Assembly (NCBI GenBank): GCA_036250195.1
Contig: JAVHZZ010000012.1
Span: 94,068,124-94,132,123 of the forward strand
DNA length: 64,000 nt
From: Mixophyes australis
Taxonomy: Eukaryota; Chordata; Amphibia; Anura; Limnodynastidae
Direction: 5' to 3'
In this document: positions 12,248 to 21,904 of the stretch, in pieces
Layout: each line of letters starts with the position of its first letter
Numbering within the stretch: the stretch's first letter is position 1
The notes under the pieces: generated by a model
Database searches by the model: none
What the model was told of the DNA's origin: nothing
Seen by the model: the letters and a program-made list of their open reading frames with translations, nothing else
Position numbers and translations under genes: made by a program

Positions 12248-15200
12248 GTGTGTGTGTGTGTATATGGTGTGTGTGTGTGTATATGGTGTGTGTGTGTGTG
12301 TGTGTGTATATGGTGTGTGTGTGTGTGTGTATATGGTGTGTGTGTGTGTGTGTGTGTGTGTATGGTGTGTGTGTATGGTGTGTGTGTGTGTGTATATGGT
12401 GTGTGTGTGTGTGTGTATGGTGTGTGTGTGTGTATATGGTGTGTGTGTGTGTGTGTGTGTGTGTATGGTGTGTGTGTGTGTATATGGTGTATATGGTGTG
12501 TGTGTATATGGTGTATATGGTGTGTGTGTGTGTGTGTGTGTATATATGGTGTGTGTGTATATATGGTGTGTGTGTGTGTGTGTATATGGTGTGTGTGTGT
12601 GTATATGGTGTGTGTGTGTGTGTATATGGTGTGTGTGTGTGTATATGGTGTATATGGTGTGTGTGTGTGTATATATGGTATGTGTGTGTGTATATATGGT
12701 ATGTGTGTGTATATGGTGTGTGTGTGTATATATGGTGTATATGGTGTGTGTGTGTGTGTATATGGTGTGTGTGTATATGGTGTGTGTGTATATGGTGTGT
12801 GTGTGTGTATATGGTGTGTGTGTGTGTATATGGTGTGTGTGTGTATATGGTGTGTGTGTGTATATGGTGTGTGTGTGTATATGGTGTGTGTGTGTATATG
12901 GTGTGTGTGTGTATATGGTGTGTGTGTGTATATGGTGTGTGTGTGTATATGGTGTGTGTGTGTATATGGTGTGTGTGTGTGTGTATATGGTGTGTGTGTG
13001 TGTGTATATGGTGTGTGTGTATATGGTGTGTGTGTATATGGTGTGTGTGTGTGTGTGTGTATATGGTGTGTGTGTGTGTGTGTATATGGTGTGTGTGTGT
13101 GTGTGTGTGTATATGGTGTGTGTATATGGTGTGTGTGTGTGTGTATATGGTGTGTGTGTGTGTATATGGTGTGTGTGTATATATGGTGTATATGGTGTGT
13201 GTGTGTGTGTATATGGTGTGTGTATATGGTGTGTGTATATGGTGTGTGTGTGTGTGTGTGTGTATATGGTGTGTGTGTGTGTGTATATGGTGTGTGTGTG
13301 TGTGTGTGTATATGGTGTGTGTGTGTGTATATGGTGTGTGTGTGTATATATGGTATGTGTGTGTGTGTATGGTGTGTGTGTGTGTGTATGTATGGTGTGT
13401 GTGTGTGTATGTATGGTGTGTGTGTGTGTGTATATGGTGTGTGTGTGTGTGTATATGGTGTGTGTGTGTGTGTGTGTATATGGTGTGTGTGTATATATGG
13501 TGTATATGGTGTGTGTGTGTGTATATGGTGTGTGTATATGGTGTGTGTGTGTGTGTGTGTGTGTGTATGTATATATGGTGTGTGTGTATGTATATGGTGT
13601 ATGTATGTGTGTATATGGTGTGTGTGTGGTGTGTGCGGCATTGTACACAGAGATCAGTGTGTAATAATTCTATCATCACTGTAATTCCAGGACACAGCCG
13701 AATATGTTGCTTATGTTGCCAAAGATCCCGTGAATCAAAGAGGTAAAAAGCTGCCCTATGTCTGTGCAGGAAGTTCTATCCATAGCTCGTGGGCAAAGGT
13801 TAGGAGAGCGCGGGCCTCGGCGGGGAGGGGAGAGCGCGCACCGCAGGGAGAGGGAGAGCGCGGGCCTCGGCGGAGAGAGGGAGAGCGCGGGCCTCGGCGG
13901 AGAGAGGGAGAGCGCGGGCCTCGGCGGAGAGAGGGAGAGCGCGGGCCTCGGCGGAGAGAGGGAGAGCGCGGGCCTCGGCGGAGAGAGGGAGAGCGCGGGC
14001 CTCGGCGGAGAGAGGGAGAGCGCGGGCCTCGGCGGAGAGAGGGAGAGCGCGGGCCTCGGCGGAGAGAGGGAGAGCGCGGGCCTCGGCGGGGAGAGGGAGA
14101 GCGCGGGCCTCGGCGGGGAGAGGGAGAGCGCGGGCCTCGGCGGGGAGAGGGAGAGCGCGGGCCTCGGCGGGGAGAGGGAGAGCGCGAGCGCGCACTGCAG
14201 GGAGAGGGAGAGCGCGGGCCTCGGCGGAGAGAGGGAGAGCACGGGGAGAGCGCGAGCGCGCACCGCAGGGAGAGGGAGAGTGCGGGCCTCGGCGGGGAGA
14301 GGGAGAGCGCGCACCGCAGGGAGAGGGAGAGGGCGGGCCTCGGCGGAGAGAGGGAGAGCGCGGGCCTCGGCGGAGAGAGGGAGAGCGCGGGCCTCGGAGG
14401 AGAGAGGGAGAGCGCGGGCCTCGGCGGGGAGAGGGAGAGCGCGAGCGCGCACCGCAGGGAGAGGGAGAGCGCCGGCCTCGGCGGGGAGGGGGAGAGCGCG
14501 GGCCCCGGGCCTCGATGGGAGGGAGAGCGCGGGCCTCGGCGGGGAGAGGGAGAGCGCGCACCGCAGGGAAAGGGAGAGCGCACCGGGCCTCGGCGTGGAG
14601 GGGGGGTATTTTGCACAGTGTTAGGTACTAAGCTTTAGCTTATCCCCACAGGATTATCCATACTGAGGATTTAGGTCCAGGTGGAGTGGTAACGTTCTTG
14701 TGTATTACAGCTTGCCATATCCTGGAGTGCCCCGAGGGTCTGGCGCAGGACGTGATCAGCACGATCGGACAGGCCTTTGAGCTGCGCTTCAAGCAATACC
14801 TCAAGAATCCTCCCAAATTAGTGACGCCACATGACAGGTATGTTCCCCACGCTGAGTGGCCCTGGGGTGTTAGGGATTTATAGGGTACGATATATGGAGG
14901 TAACGTCTTCCTACTTCTCCAGGATGGCCGGCTTTGATGGCTCGGCGTGGGATGAGGAGGAAGAGGAGCTCCCGGACCATGCTTATTACAATGACTTCCC
15001 AGGGAAAGAGCCGCCCATCGGAGGAGTGGTGGATATGAGATTACGGGAGGGAGCGGCTCCTTCAGTGCCCAGACAAAGCCCCAACCACATGGGGGCAACG
15101 CTGGTGAGAATGGGACAACATGGAAGGAGTGGGGAGGGCCCTGTACATCTGACTAACTGTCCTCTCTCCCTCACAGCCTGTGGGACAGATATCTGGGGCT

Positions 15201-18190
15201 GAGCAAGACTCGCGGAAGCTGCAGCCACAGCCCAGCGTGCAAGGTACCGCTGACCAACACAGCGTCTCCTCCCACTGACTCTCCAGCCCCTCCCACGAAC
15301 GCCACCTGTCCACTGTCTCCTCCCACTGACTCTCCAGCCCCTCCTACGAATGCCACCTGTCCACGGTCTACTCCCGCTGACTCTCCAGCACCTCCCATGA
15401 ACGCCACCTGTTCACGGTCTACTCCCGCTGACTCTCCAGCACCTCCCATGAACGCCACCTGTCCACGGTCTACTCCCACTGACTCTCCAGCCCCTCCCAC
15501 GAACACCACTTGTCCACGGTCTCCTCCCACTGACTCTCCAGCCCCTCCTACGAATGCCACCTGTCCACGGTCTCCTCCCACTGACTCCAGCCCCTCCCAT
15601 GAACGCCACCTGTCCCCGGTCTACTCCCACTGACTCTCCAGCACCTCCCATGAACGCCACCTGTCCACGGTCTACTTCCGCTGACTCTCCAGCACCTCCC
15701 ATGAACGCCACCTGTCCACGGTCTACTCCCGCTGACTCTCCAGCACCTCCCATGAACGCCACCTGTCCACGGTCTACTCCCACTGACTCTCCAGCCCCTC
15801 CCACGAACACCACTTGTCCACTGTCTCCTCCCACTGACTCTCCAGCCCCTCCTACGAATGCCACCTGTCCACGGTCTCCTCCCACTGACTCCAGCCTCTC
15901 CTACGAATGCCACCTGTCCATGGTCTACTCCCACTGACTCTCCAGCACCTCCTACGAATGCCACCTGTCCACTGTCTCCTCCCACTGACTCCAGCCCCTC
16001 CTATGAATGCCACCTGTCCACGGTCTACTCCCGCTGACTCTCCAGCACCTCCCATGAACGCCACCTGTCCACGGTCTACTCCCACTGACTCTCCAGCACC
16101 TCCCATGAACGCCACCTGTCCACGGTCTACTCCCACGAACGCCACCTGTCCACTGTCTCCTTTCACTGACTCTCCAGCACCTCCCATGAACGCCACCTGT
16201 CCACGGTCTACTCCCACTGACTCTCCAGCACCTCCCATGAACGCCACCTGTCCACTGTCTCCTCCCACTGACTCTCCAGCCCCTCCTACGAATGCCACCT
16301 GTCCACGGTCTCCTCCCACTGACTCCAGCCTCTCCTACGAATGCCACCTGTCCACGGTCTACTCCCGCTGACTCTCCAGCACCTCCCATGAACGCCACCT
16401 GTCCACGGTCTTCTCCCACTGACTCTCCAGCACCTCCCATGAACGCCACCTGTCCACGGTCTACTCCCACTGACTCTCCAGCACCTCCCATGAACGCCAC
16501 CTGTCCATGGTCTACTCCCACTGACTCTCCAGCACCTCCCATGAACGCCACTTGTCCACTGTCTCCTCCCACTGACTCTCCAGCACCTCCTACGAATGCC
16601 ACCTGTCCACTGTCTCCTCCCACTGACTCTCCAGCACCTCCTACGAATGCCACCTGTCCACTGTCTCCTCCCACTGACTCTCCAGCTTCTCCCACGAACG
16701 CCACCTGTCCACTGTGTCTCCGCCCCTCCTAAGAACGTCACCTGTCCACTGTCTCCTCCCACTGACTCTCCAGCACCTCCCACGAATGCCACCTGTCCAC
16801 TGTGTCTCCAGCCCCTCCCAAGAACGCCACCTGTCCACTGTCGCCTCCCACTGACTCTTCAGCCCCTCCCACGAACACCACCTGTCCACTGTCTCCTCCC
16901 ACTGTCTCTCCAGCCCCTCCCAGGAACGTCTCCTCCCACTGACTCTCCAGCCCCTCCCACGAACGCCACCTGTGTTTTCTTCTTATCCCGTCAGGTAAGG
17001 ACAGATTCCCAGTGCCCTGTGCTAAGCCCGTGAACCGGCCAGACTTGTTTGATGATCCCTCCTACGTCAATGTCCAGAACCTGGAGAAGTCCCGTCAGCC
17101 TCCGCGCGGGGCCACAAATGGCCAGAGAGACATCTTTGACATGAGTGAGTCTCTTGCATGACTGTGTTGGACGAAGACCAGGGTAGACTTATGGCAGGGA
17201 AACGGTTAATGGGTCAGCCCTACTTGAGCCCAGGATTTATTGTCTGCATGGACTTAATTGATGGCCATTGCTCCCTTCACAATGGGCTGGAAACGCCTGG
17301 CCGTGTGTCCCCAGGGAGTTATTACTAGGAAGAGTCCGCTGGGAGGGAGTCGGCTGATTGGACGACTTCCAAGAGACCATTTAAACCTTTCTGGCATAGA
17401 CTAGAATTATCCCAGACTGTAAACTCATCCGTATACCAGAAATATCAGAATTAGGTGACTGAAAAGAGCGTCTAGTCTCGGTAACAAGATATAGCCGGTG
17501 GGTGACTGTCGGGGACATAGTTCTTGGGTCGGACCTTGCTGGCACCAGAATGCTAATGACAGTGGTATGGATAACGGGCCAGTACTTGCTGGACCTAATG
17601 ACGGTAGCATGTTTAGTTGGCCAGTCCCACCTCTGAGCAGGGAGGAGTAACGAGTGATCCTTACCCGGGTAGCCTATGTAATGGTTTGGTCCTTGCTGAA
17701 CTTTCCATGTCTGATGTCTCTCTGGTCTAGAGCCGTTTGAGGACGCTCTGCCTTCAGGCCAGTCCACTGTGAGTATGGAAGAGCAGTTGAAGCGGGAGCC
17801 ATGGTACCACGGAAAGATGACCAGGAAGGAGGCGGAGAGACAGCTGAGAGTGAATGGAGACTTCTTGGTGAGGGAGAGTACCACCACCCCGGGCCAGTAT
17901 GTCCTGACCGGCCTCCAGAACGGACAGCCCAAGCACCTGCTGCTGGTGGACCCTGAGGGGGTGGTGAGTAGTACATACAGGTTAAGGGATAGATAGCCCA
18001 GGTTTGGGGTCCATGGTGGAGACACATGGAAGGGCTAACCAGTATCTGTCTTTTATGCCAGGTTCGGACCAAAGACCACCGCTTTGAGAGCGTGAGCCAT
18101 CTAATCAGCTACCACATGGACAATCACTTACCCATAATCTCTGCTGGCAGCGAGCTGTGTCTTCAACAACCTGTGGAACGGAGACAGTGA
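7001..18190 (+). CDS. SHC1: SHC1 adaptor protein, p66/p52/p46 (12 coding exons, 594 aa for p66)
   Basis: SHC1 docks on phosphorylated receptor tyrosine kinases and recruits GRB2-SOS to activate RAS-MAPK. Coding exons are 7001-7537, 9025-9095, 9526-9589, 11692-11811, 11892-11945, 13691-13742, 14711-14837, 14923-15103, 15177-15243, 16995-17144, 17731-17963 and 18062-18190. All junctions are GT-AG and the phases join to 594 aa (human p66 is 583). Visible parts are the CH2 region (1 to about 126), PTB domain (about 155-340), CH1 linker with the tyrosine pair Y363/Y364 in AYYND and Y448 in PSYVNVQ, and the C-terminal SH2 domain from W499, with the FLVRES phosphotyrosine pocket (Arg522). Three start codons in one exon fit p66 (7001), p52 (7379, 468 aa) and p46 (7508, 425 aa). 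I see no frameshift or internal stop. Identification is by extensive near-identity to vertebrate SHC1; SHC2-4 are less likely, given the MDLLP start and the PYGO2 neighbour. Confidence 0.97.
7365..7375 (+). other. SHC1: Internal 3' splice site for p52/p46 messages
   Basis: A pyrimidine-rich tract ending TTTTCTCCCAG sits inside the CH2 coding sequence and is followed three bases later by the p52 start codon at 7379. Use of this acceptor would join an upstream non-coding exon directly to the p52/p46 reading frame and remove the p66 ATG. Mammalian SHC1 is known to make p52/p46 and p66 from alternative promoters. Use of this particular site is inferred. Confidence 0.6.
7564..8940. repeat. 59-bp minisatellite filling SHC1 intron 1
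   Basis: About 23 copies of a 59-bp unit containing CACTACACCTCCAGCCCAGC and TTCCTGTACTGATCCTACAC. Units are highly alike, with single-base variants such as CCCAACATACT. The array begins 26 bases after the exon 1 donor and covers about 93% of the 1487-bp intron. Confidence 0.97.
9025..9095 (+). CDS. SHC1: SHC1 coding exon 2 (PTB)
   Basis: Encodes [20 protein letters not shown] and the start of QVTR in the PTB domain. The acceptor is CTCTTGCAG and the donor CG|GTAAGA; 71 bases, leaving two bases of the Arg codon to be completed by the next exon. Confidence 0.97.
9526..9589 (+). CDS. SHC1: SHC1 coding exon 3 (PTB)
   Basis: Completes Arg and encodes [20 protein letters not shown] plus Lys. The acceptor is CCCACAG and the donor AAG|GTGAGT. 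The 430-bp intron before it has no tandem array. Confidence 0.97.
9725..11431. repeat. 138-bp minisatellite in SHC1 intron 3
   Basis: About 12 copies of a unit of about 138 bp, marked by GAGATATCACCAGGTGACAG, ACACAATAGGTGGATGTATT and GTGTGATCCAGGATAACTGA. Copies vary between CACTGGG and CACCAGG, and between GGATGT and GGCTGT. The array takes up about 81% of the intron. Confidence 0.96.
11692..11811 (+). CDS. SHC1: SHC1 coding exon 4 (PTB)
   Basis: Encodes 40 residues of the PTB core, including [20 protein letters not shown] and the [12 protein letters not shown] end. The acceptor is TCCTCTAAG and the donor CAG|GTGAGA; phase 0 at both ends. Confidence 0.97.
11892..11945 (+). CDS. SHC1: SHC1 coding exon 5 (PTB, 54 nt)
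   Basis: Encodes [18 protein letters not shown], a strictly conserved part of the PTB domain. The 80-bp intron before it is array-free, while a 1.7-kb TG-rich array begins about 10 bases after its donor (CCG|GTGAGG). The 54-nt length means that skipping would keep the reading frame. Confidence 0.97.
11955..13637. repeat. (TG)n / TATATGG compound microsatellite in SHC1 intron 5
   Basis: About 1.7 kb of TG runs interrupted at intervals of roughly 14-30 bases by TATATGG, sometimes TATATATGG or GTATGG. It makes up about 96% of the intron. Open frames of about 600 codons in several frames on both strands come from the absence of stops in TG/TA repeats and encode only Cys-Val-Tyr or His-Thr-Tyr strings. 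Confidence 0.98.
13691..13742 (+). CDS. SHC1: SHC1 coding exon 6 (PTB, 52 nt)
   Basis: Encodes [17 protein letters not shown] plus one base of the next Ala codon. The acceptor is TAATTCCAG and the donor AGAG|GTAAAA, a weaker donor than its neighbours. The exon lies between two array-filled introns. Confidence 0.96.
13801..14604. repeat. 27-bp CpG-rich minisatellite in SHC1 intron 6
   Basis: About 29 copies of a 27-bp unit containing GAGAGCGCGGGCCTCGGCGG. A second unit type carries GCGCGCACCGCAGGGAGAGG. CpG density is far above the surrounding sequence. Because 27 is a multiple of 3, long Arg/Ser/Pro/Gly open frames appear on both strands; these are not genes. The array covers about 83% of the intron. 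Confidence 0.97.
14711..14837 (+). CDS. SHC1: SHC1 coding exon 7 (end of PTB)
   Basis: Encodes [20 protein letters not shown] and [20 protein letters not shown], the C-terminal helix of the PTB domain. The acceptor is TATTACAG and the donor CAG|GTATGT. Confidence 0.97.
14923..15103 (+). CDS. SHC1: SHC1 coding exon 8 (CH1 with YYN)
   Basis: Encodes 60 residues starting [15 protein letters not shown]. It contains the adjacent tyrosines of HAYYNDFPG (Y363/Y364; Y239/Y240 in human p52 numbering), a GRB2 docking site when phosphorylated. [14 protein letters not shown] follows. The acceptor is CTTCTCCAG and the donor CTG|GTGAGA. Confidence 0.97.
15177..15243 (+). CDS. SHC1: SHC1 coding exon 9 (CH1 linker)
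   Basis: Encodes [20 protein letters not shown] plus VQ, a poorly conserved linker. The PVGQ start matches the vertebrate position. The acceptor is CCTCACAG and the donor CAAG|GTACCG; phase 1. Confidence 0.9.
15264..16973. repeat. 51-bp minisatellite in SHC1 intron 9
   Basis: About 34 copies of a 51-bp unit built from CCCACTGACTCTCCAGCACC and CATGAACGCCACCTGTCCAC. Two main variants alternate (ATGAACGCC/CGGTCTACT and ACGAATGCC/CTGTCTCCT). It fills about 98% of the 1751-bp intron and ends 21 bases before exon 10. The 51-bp period gives Pro/Thr-rich open frames in several frames. Read-through from exon 9 meets a stop within about 14 codons, so it is intronic. Confidence 0.97.
16995..17144 (+). 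CDS. SHC1: SHC1 coding exon 10 (CH1 with DPSYVNV)
   Basis: Encodes Gly plus 49 residues, including [17 protein letters not shown] with Y448 (Y317 in human p52), the main GRB2-binding phosphotyrosine, and RDIFDM. The acceptor TTATCCCGTCAG directly follows the 51-bp array. The donor is ATGA|GTGAGT. Confidence 0.97.
17145..17730. other. SHC1 intron 10, no array
   Basis: A 586-bp intron of ordinary unique sequence. Minus-strand open frames here are not gene-like and partly mirror exon 11. I see no further feature in it. Confidence 0.85.
17731..17963 (+). CDS. SHC1: SHC1 coding exon 11 (SH2 start)
   Basis: Encodes [10 protein letters not shown], a short linker and most of the SH2 domain: [33 protein letters not shown] and [11 protein letters not shown]. 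Arg522 of FLVRES binds phosphotyrosine. The acceptor is CTGGTCTAG and the donor GTG|GTGAGT. Confidence 0.98.
18062..18190 (+). CDS. SHC1: SHC1 last coding exon (SH2 end, stop)
   Basis: Encodes [40 protein letters not shown] and RQ, then TGA at 18188-18190. The end is RRQ where the human protein ends RKL, otherwise almost identical. The intron before it is 98 bp. Confidence 0.98.
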   Translation, partial: VRTKDHRFESVSHLISYHMDNHLPIISAGSELCLQQPVERRQ

Positions 18191-19076
18191 GGACCCCCCT
18201 CACGCTTCAGCCACGTCTGAGCCACAGAACCCCCCTCCCCTCCTTCTTCCCTTCCTGACTCTCTGCTGTTGGGGCCAGTGACCATTCACCTGCCCCACGC
18301 GGCCTCTTCCTCTACAGCCGCAGTGGGTGCACCCCTCACTCTCTATCAGGGAATTTTTAGGGTCTAAGTACACAAGTGGGGAGGTGCCCCCTAACCACAC
18401 CTGACTATAAAGATGGCGGACTCTGCACACTGCCGCTGTGCCTCTGGGCTGAGAGGAGAGTGTCGGCCCCTTCCAAGCACACGATGATCTTGTAGCACTC
18501 ACCCACCAATACTGATTTGTGCCTTTTTATCCAGAGATCTTTTGGTTTTTCTATGATACAACCTGATTTGTTGATATTGGGGGGACCTTGGCATTAACCC
18601 TTCGCTGACACAGTCTATTGACCCCCGGACGCAGGAGATATGGTGTTCTACAATGATGGCTCTTTACAGAATGGCAATAATCAATGGATCCAGGACTGCT
18701 GCATGCTGGAGACTTCCTCTGTTGTTACCCCAGCGTTTCTAAACTGTACCTAATTTATTTCTGCAGCCATCCCCTGCCCCCCAGGTCGCTGCTCTCACGC
18801 CCTGTCCATGTCATGTGGTCAGACACCCCCAACCTAGAGGATGAATGATTCTGAGGCTGTCACTCACCAGAAATCTGCTCCCCGTCTTCTCCTTCTAAGG
18901 GGGCTGACTCTTCCTCATATATGTTCCTTTTGCCTTAAAGAGGGGGTGACAAATATACCGGTGACCTCTGAACATTGGATCTGATCACTCTGGGCCTATC
19001 TGCAATACTGACTTTCCATTTTCACTTACCTTGTAATAAGATTGGTGACTGTAGCTTGTGTTAAAGGGTTATTAAA
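18191..19076 (+). other. SHC1: SHC1 3' UTR with candidate poly(A) signals
   Basis: Unique sequence after the stop codon with no open frame of interest. Possible poly(A) signals are ATTAAA at 19071-19076 and, much further on, AATAAA at 20547-20552. The first fits a UTR of about 0.9 kb. Which one is used cannot be told from sequence. Confidence 0.55.
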
Positions 19077-19229
19077 GGGCCCCTGTCCCAGCCTTTAGTC
19101 CTCGCTAGTCTTGGCAGCTGGAGACATTAATCAGGGGTAGTCTCCGTACGGAGACAGGGTGGGATGCTGTATAGCTTTACTCCTAATTACAGACTTAGTG
19201 ATCAAATTTAGAATCTATGCTGGATGGGA

Positions 19230-19765
19230 GACGGATAGATGGAGCAGTGATATGTATCAGACTAGGTGACCTACTCTGTTCCCTAGGGTCAGGATATGGG
19301 GTACAGAGAGATGGGGAGCAGTGATATGTATTGGACTAGGTGACCTACTCCATTCCCTAGGGTCAGGATATGGGGTACAGAGAGATGGGGAGCAGTGATA
19401 TGTATTGGACTAGGTGACCTACTCCGTTCCCTGGGGTCAGGATGGGGTACAGAGAGATGGGGAGCAGTGATATGTATCAGACTAGGTGACCTACTCTGTT
19501 CCCTGGGGTACAGAGAGATGGGGAGCAGTGATATGTATCAGACTAGGTGACCTACTCCATACCCTGGGGTTAGTATGAGAGATGGGGAGCAGTGATATGT
19601 ATCAGACTATGTAACCTAGTCCGTTCCCAGGGAACAGGATGGGGAGCAGTGATATGTATCAGACTATGTAACCTAGTCCGTTCCCAGGGAACAGGATGGG
19701 GAGCAGTGATATGTATCAGACTAGGTGACCTACTCCGTTCGCTGGGGTCAGGAGGGGAAGCAGAG
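19230..19765. repeat. 74-bp tandem repeat downstream of SHC1
   Basis: About eight copies of a unit of 74 bp, some shortened to about 58 bp or less, marked by GGGGAGCAGTGATATGTATC and GACTAGGTGACCTACTC. The last copies drift to CTATGTAACCTAGTC. The array lies between SHC1 and PYGO2, possibly within a long SHC1 3' UTR if the distal poly(A) site is used. Confidence 0.9.
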
Positions 19766-20788
19766 CGTTGGGGGAGCCGTTATATATACAGTGCTGTAAT
19801 TGGACGGGGTACAGGGAAGAAATGCACATTATCTCCCAGGAAACATGTACATAACCCCCGGCCCTTACTGCATGTACATTTATATTCTGATACCAAAGCC
19901 TTGTCCCCCACACTCTGCATATCGCCCATCTCACTCTGCAATATCTGCATCACTTCCTTGTATGTATTTCATTTTTTCATATTGTTTTAAAAATTGCCTT
20001 GAATATACCAAAGGAGCGTTATAAAAGCGAATTATTAAAAGTAGTATTTCTGTACATCCGCTGTGGTCTGTGGTGGTTGGAGGGGAGAGGCTCTGTGCTG
20101 TGCCCTAAATTACCCTGTGTCTGCTTCACCTTCCCCCCGGCAATGCCGCCTCTGTCACCACAACGATTGCTGCCTATAAATAGGACACGCCGGCTGAGGA
20201 GTGGAGGGGGCTCAGATGGGGTAACCCATTTATACGTGATACTGCTCCAAACGTGGCCAGAGAACCTCATTAACTAGTGGGAGGAGCTACACTGCTAATT
20301 GAGTAGATGAAGTGTCGCCATCAGCCGTGAATGCTGCCAACGGTCACACGTACAAGCGGGTACTTTTATTTGGCAAGGTGCATACTATGATAACGCACAT
20401 ACACAAATATATATCAGAACCTTTTATAATGGTGGAAGAAGTCATGGTTTAGAAGATAGATTTTCAGGGGAAAAAACAAATTTGATCCAGATTAGGAGAA
20501 CAGGAGACTGATTACTGCACCCATGTGCAAAAGTTTGGACAATAACAATAAAGTTGTGTTAGGGGGCACATTGGGGGGGCAAAGTCTTTTTCTCCCTGCA
20601 AGAGGACTTGAACTTATAATGGGATCTAGTTTGCACCTTCCAGGCCAGGACAGGCCAACTATTGTGTAAGTAAAGAGACTTTATGATCGCTGCAGGTTCC
20701 CTGGTATAGTGTGTGGGTGTAGGCTGCCAAGTAATGACTACTGACCCCTCTACTGCCTCATTACCCTGTAAAGGGTTAAATATGAAGG

Positions 20789-20821
<33 letters not shown>

Positions 20822-21100
20822 AATGTCCCTTATATGTATGTATGTATAATGTCCCTTGTATGAGGTGGTCTCATATGGGTACTGAGTGTGAGGGGCTAAA
20901 TATAACCTGGATACCTTAAAAAGACAATTGATTGCATCCAGTGCAGTTTGCAGCTCTGTCATTATGATAAATAGATACAAAATAATCAATATAAATACTG
21001 ACTGACCCGGATGTCTAGTGATGTGTACCAACAACCAGGCCACGCCCACCTGCCAGCACTCATCATGGAGGATATAACACATCCTGGCAGCTTCTTCTGA
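19766..21100. other. SHC1-PYGO2 spacer
   Basis: No gene seen. It holds an AATAAA at 20547-20552, a (TA)n run at 20789-20813, and a short tandem duplication of TATGTATGTATAATGTCCCT just after it. Open frames of up to 177 codons on either strand show no recognisable protein. Confidence 0.7.
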
Positions 21101-21114
21101 TTTGGGTGTTGTAA

Positions 21115-21200
21115 AGCCGGCATGGGCAACCTCTGGCTCTCCAGCTGTTGTGGGACTACATGTCCCAGCAGTCCCTGCCAGCCTCAGGTTGTATGTGGGG
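21115..21200. mobile_element. hAT-like MITE fragment
   Basis: The words GGCAACCTCTGGCTCTCCAG, CTGTTGTGGGACTACATGTC and CCAGCAGTCCCTGCCAG are typical of short non-autonomous elements scattered in frog genomes. Only one arm is clear. The family assignment is from memory and tentative. Confidence 0.45.
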
Positions 21201-21244
21201 GTGACAGGACGCTTACAACAATAGGAGATGAAGAGGGGAGTTAA

Positions 21245-21281
21245 ACTACAACTCCCAGCGACCACTGCGCGGCGCATGCGC
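21245..21281 (+). promoter_or_regulatory. PYGO2: PYGO2 promoter motif pair: ZNF143-like and NRF1-like
   Basis: ACTACAACTCCCAGC (21245-21259) fits a ZNF143/Staf site. GCGCATGCGC (21272-21281) is a perfect NRF1 palindrome. The pair is typical of housekeeping CpG promoters and lies about 570-600 bp before the PYGO2 start codon. A TATATAAG at 21339-21346 could also position initiation. The ZNF143-like word may have come in with the neighbouring MITE. No binding data are visible. Confidence 0.5.
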
Positions 21282-21429
21282 ATGTAGCCGACGTGGCGAT
21301 GATTCTTCCCACAGAGCGCTTAACCCGTCTGTACCCGGTATATAAGTCGTGCTGATATCCCGAGATGTCCTATATAGAGCGGATAAAGGGAGATTAGGCG
21401 GCGGCGGCTCTCTCAGTCATGTTGTTTAA

Positions 21430-21447
21430 CCCCCCCCCCCCCCCCCC
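21430..21447. repeat. Poly-C tract, 18 bases
   Basis: An uninterrupted run of 18 C between the putative PYGO2 promoter and start codon. The length is likely polymorphic and sequencing-sensitive. Confidence 0.9.
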
Positions 21448-21843
21448 ATTTAACAATGAGCCCGTCCAGTGTGCAGTAGATGCTATAAGGCTTGAGCGAT
21501 ACCATTCTGTCCGGGGGGAGATGGCGATATGTAACTGTGTGCTGCAGACGTGTTCCGGGAGAGCGGGGTTATAGTACTGGTGACCGGACGGTGACCGGTC
21601 AGTGAGTGTCCCCGGGGGCTCCTGGTCTCCGCTCAGAGGCCCCGTCCCGTTCTCACCTCCCCCCTCCGCTCGGTGGTACAGCCCGGCCGACTTCCGGTAC
21701 GCTCCTGGTGTTTCCGGTATTTGTGCGGGTGAGCGGCCTGGTGAGCGGACTCACGGGGATCCCGGCCGGTGGCTCCACGACAGCCCGAGGACTGAGGCCT
21801 GGGGGGAGGAGATGCCCGGAGTGTGATCCCACTGACCCCTCTG

Positions 21844-21904
21844 ATGGCCGCGGACCAGGACAAGCTGGACGGACTCACCATCCCGGGCCGCAGAGGCAAA
21901 GCCG
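21844..21904 (+). CDS. PYGO2: PYGO2 coding exon 1
   Basis: Encodes [20 protein letters not shown] plus the first base of Gly. The donor is GCCG|GTGAGA. The surrounding sequence is GC- and CpG-rich. Short upstream ATGs in other frames occur in the presumed 5' UTR. Confidence 0.93.

Noticed and set aside
11789..13746. Open frames of about 580-620 codons on both strands
   Set aside because: They lie in TG/TATATGG repeats, encode only Cys-Val-Tyr-Gly or His-Thr-Ile-Tyr strings, exist in several frames at once, and overlap SHC1 exons on the coding strand.
13676..14638. 250-300-codon Arg/Ser/Pro-rich frames on both strands
   Set aside because: The 27-bp period keeps frames open on both strands. 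The region is an SHC1 intron between exons that join in phase.
15171..17033. Pro/Thr-rich and Gly/Val-rich frames of 80-250 codons
   Set aside because: They come from the 51-bp intronic minisatellite. Read-through from exon 9 stops quickly, and exon 9 joins exon 10 in phase.
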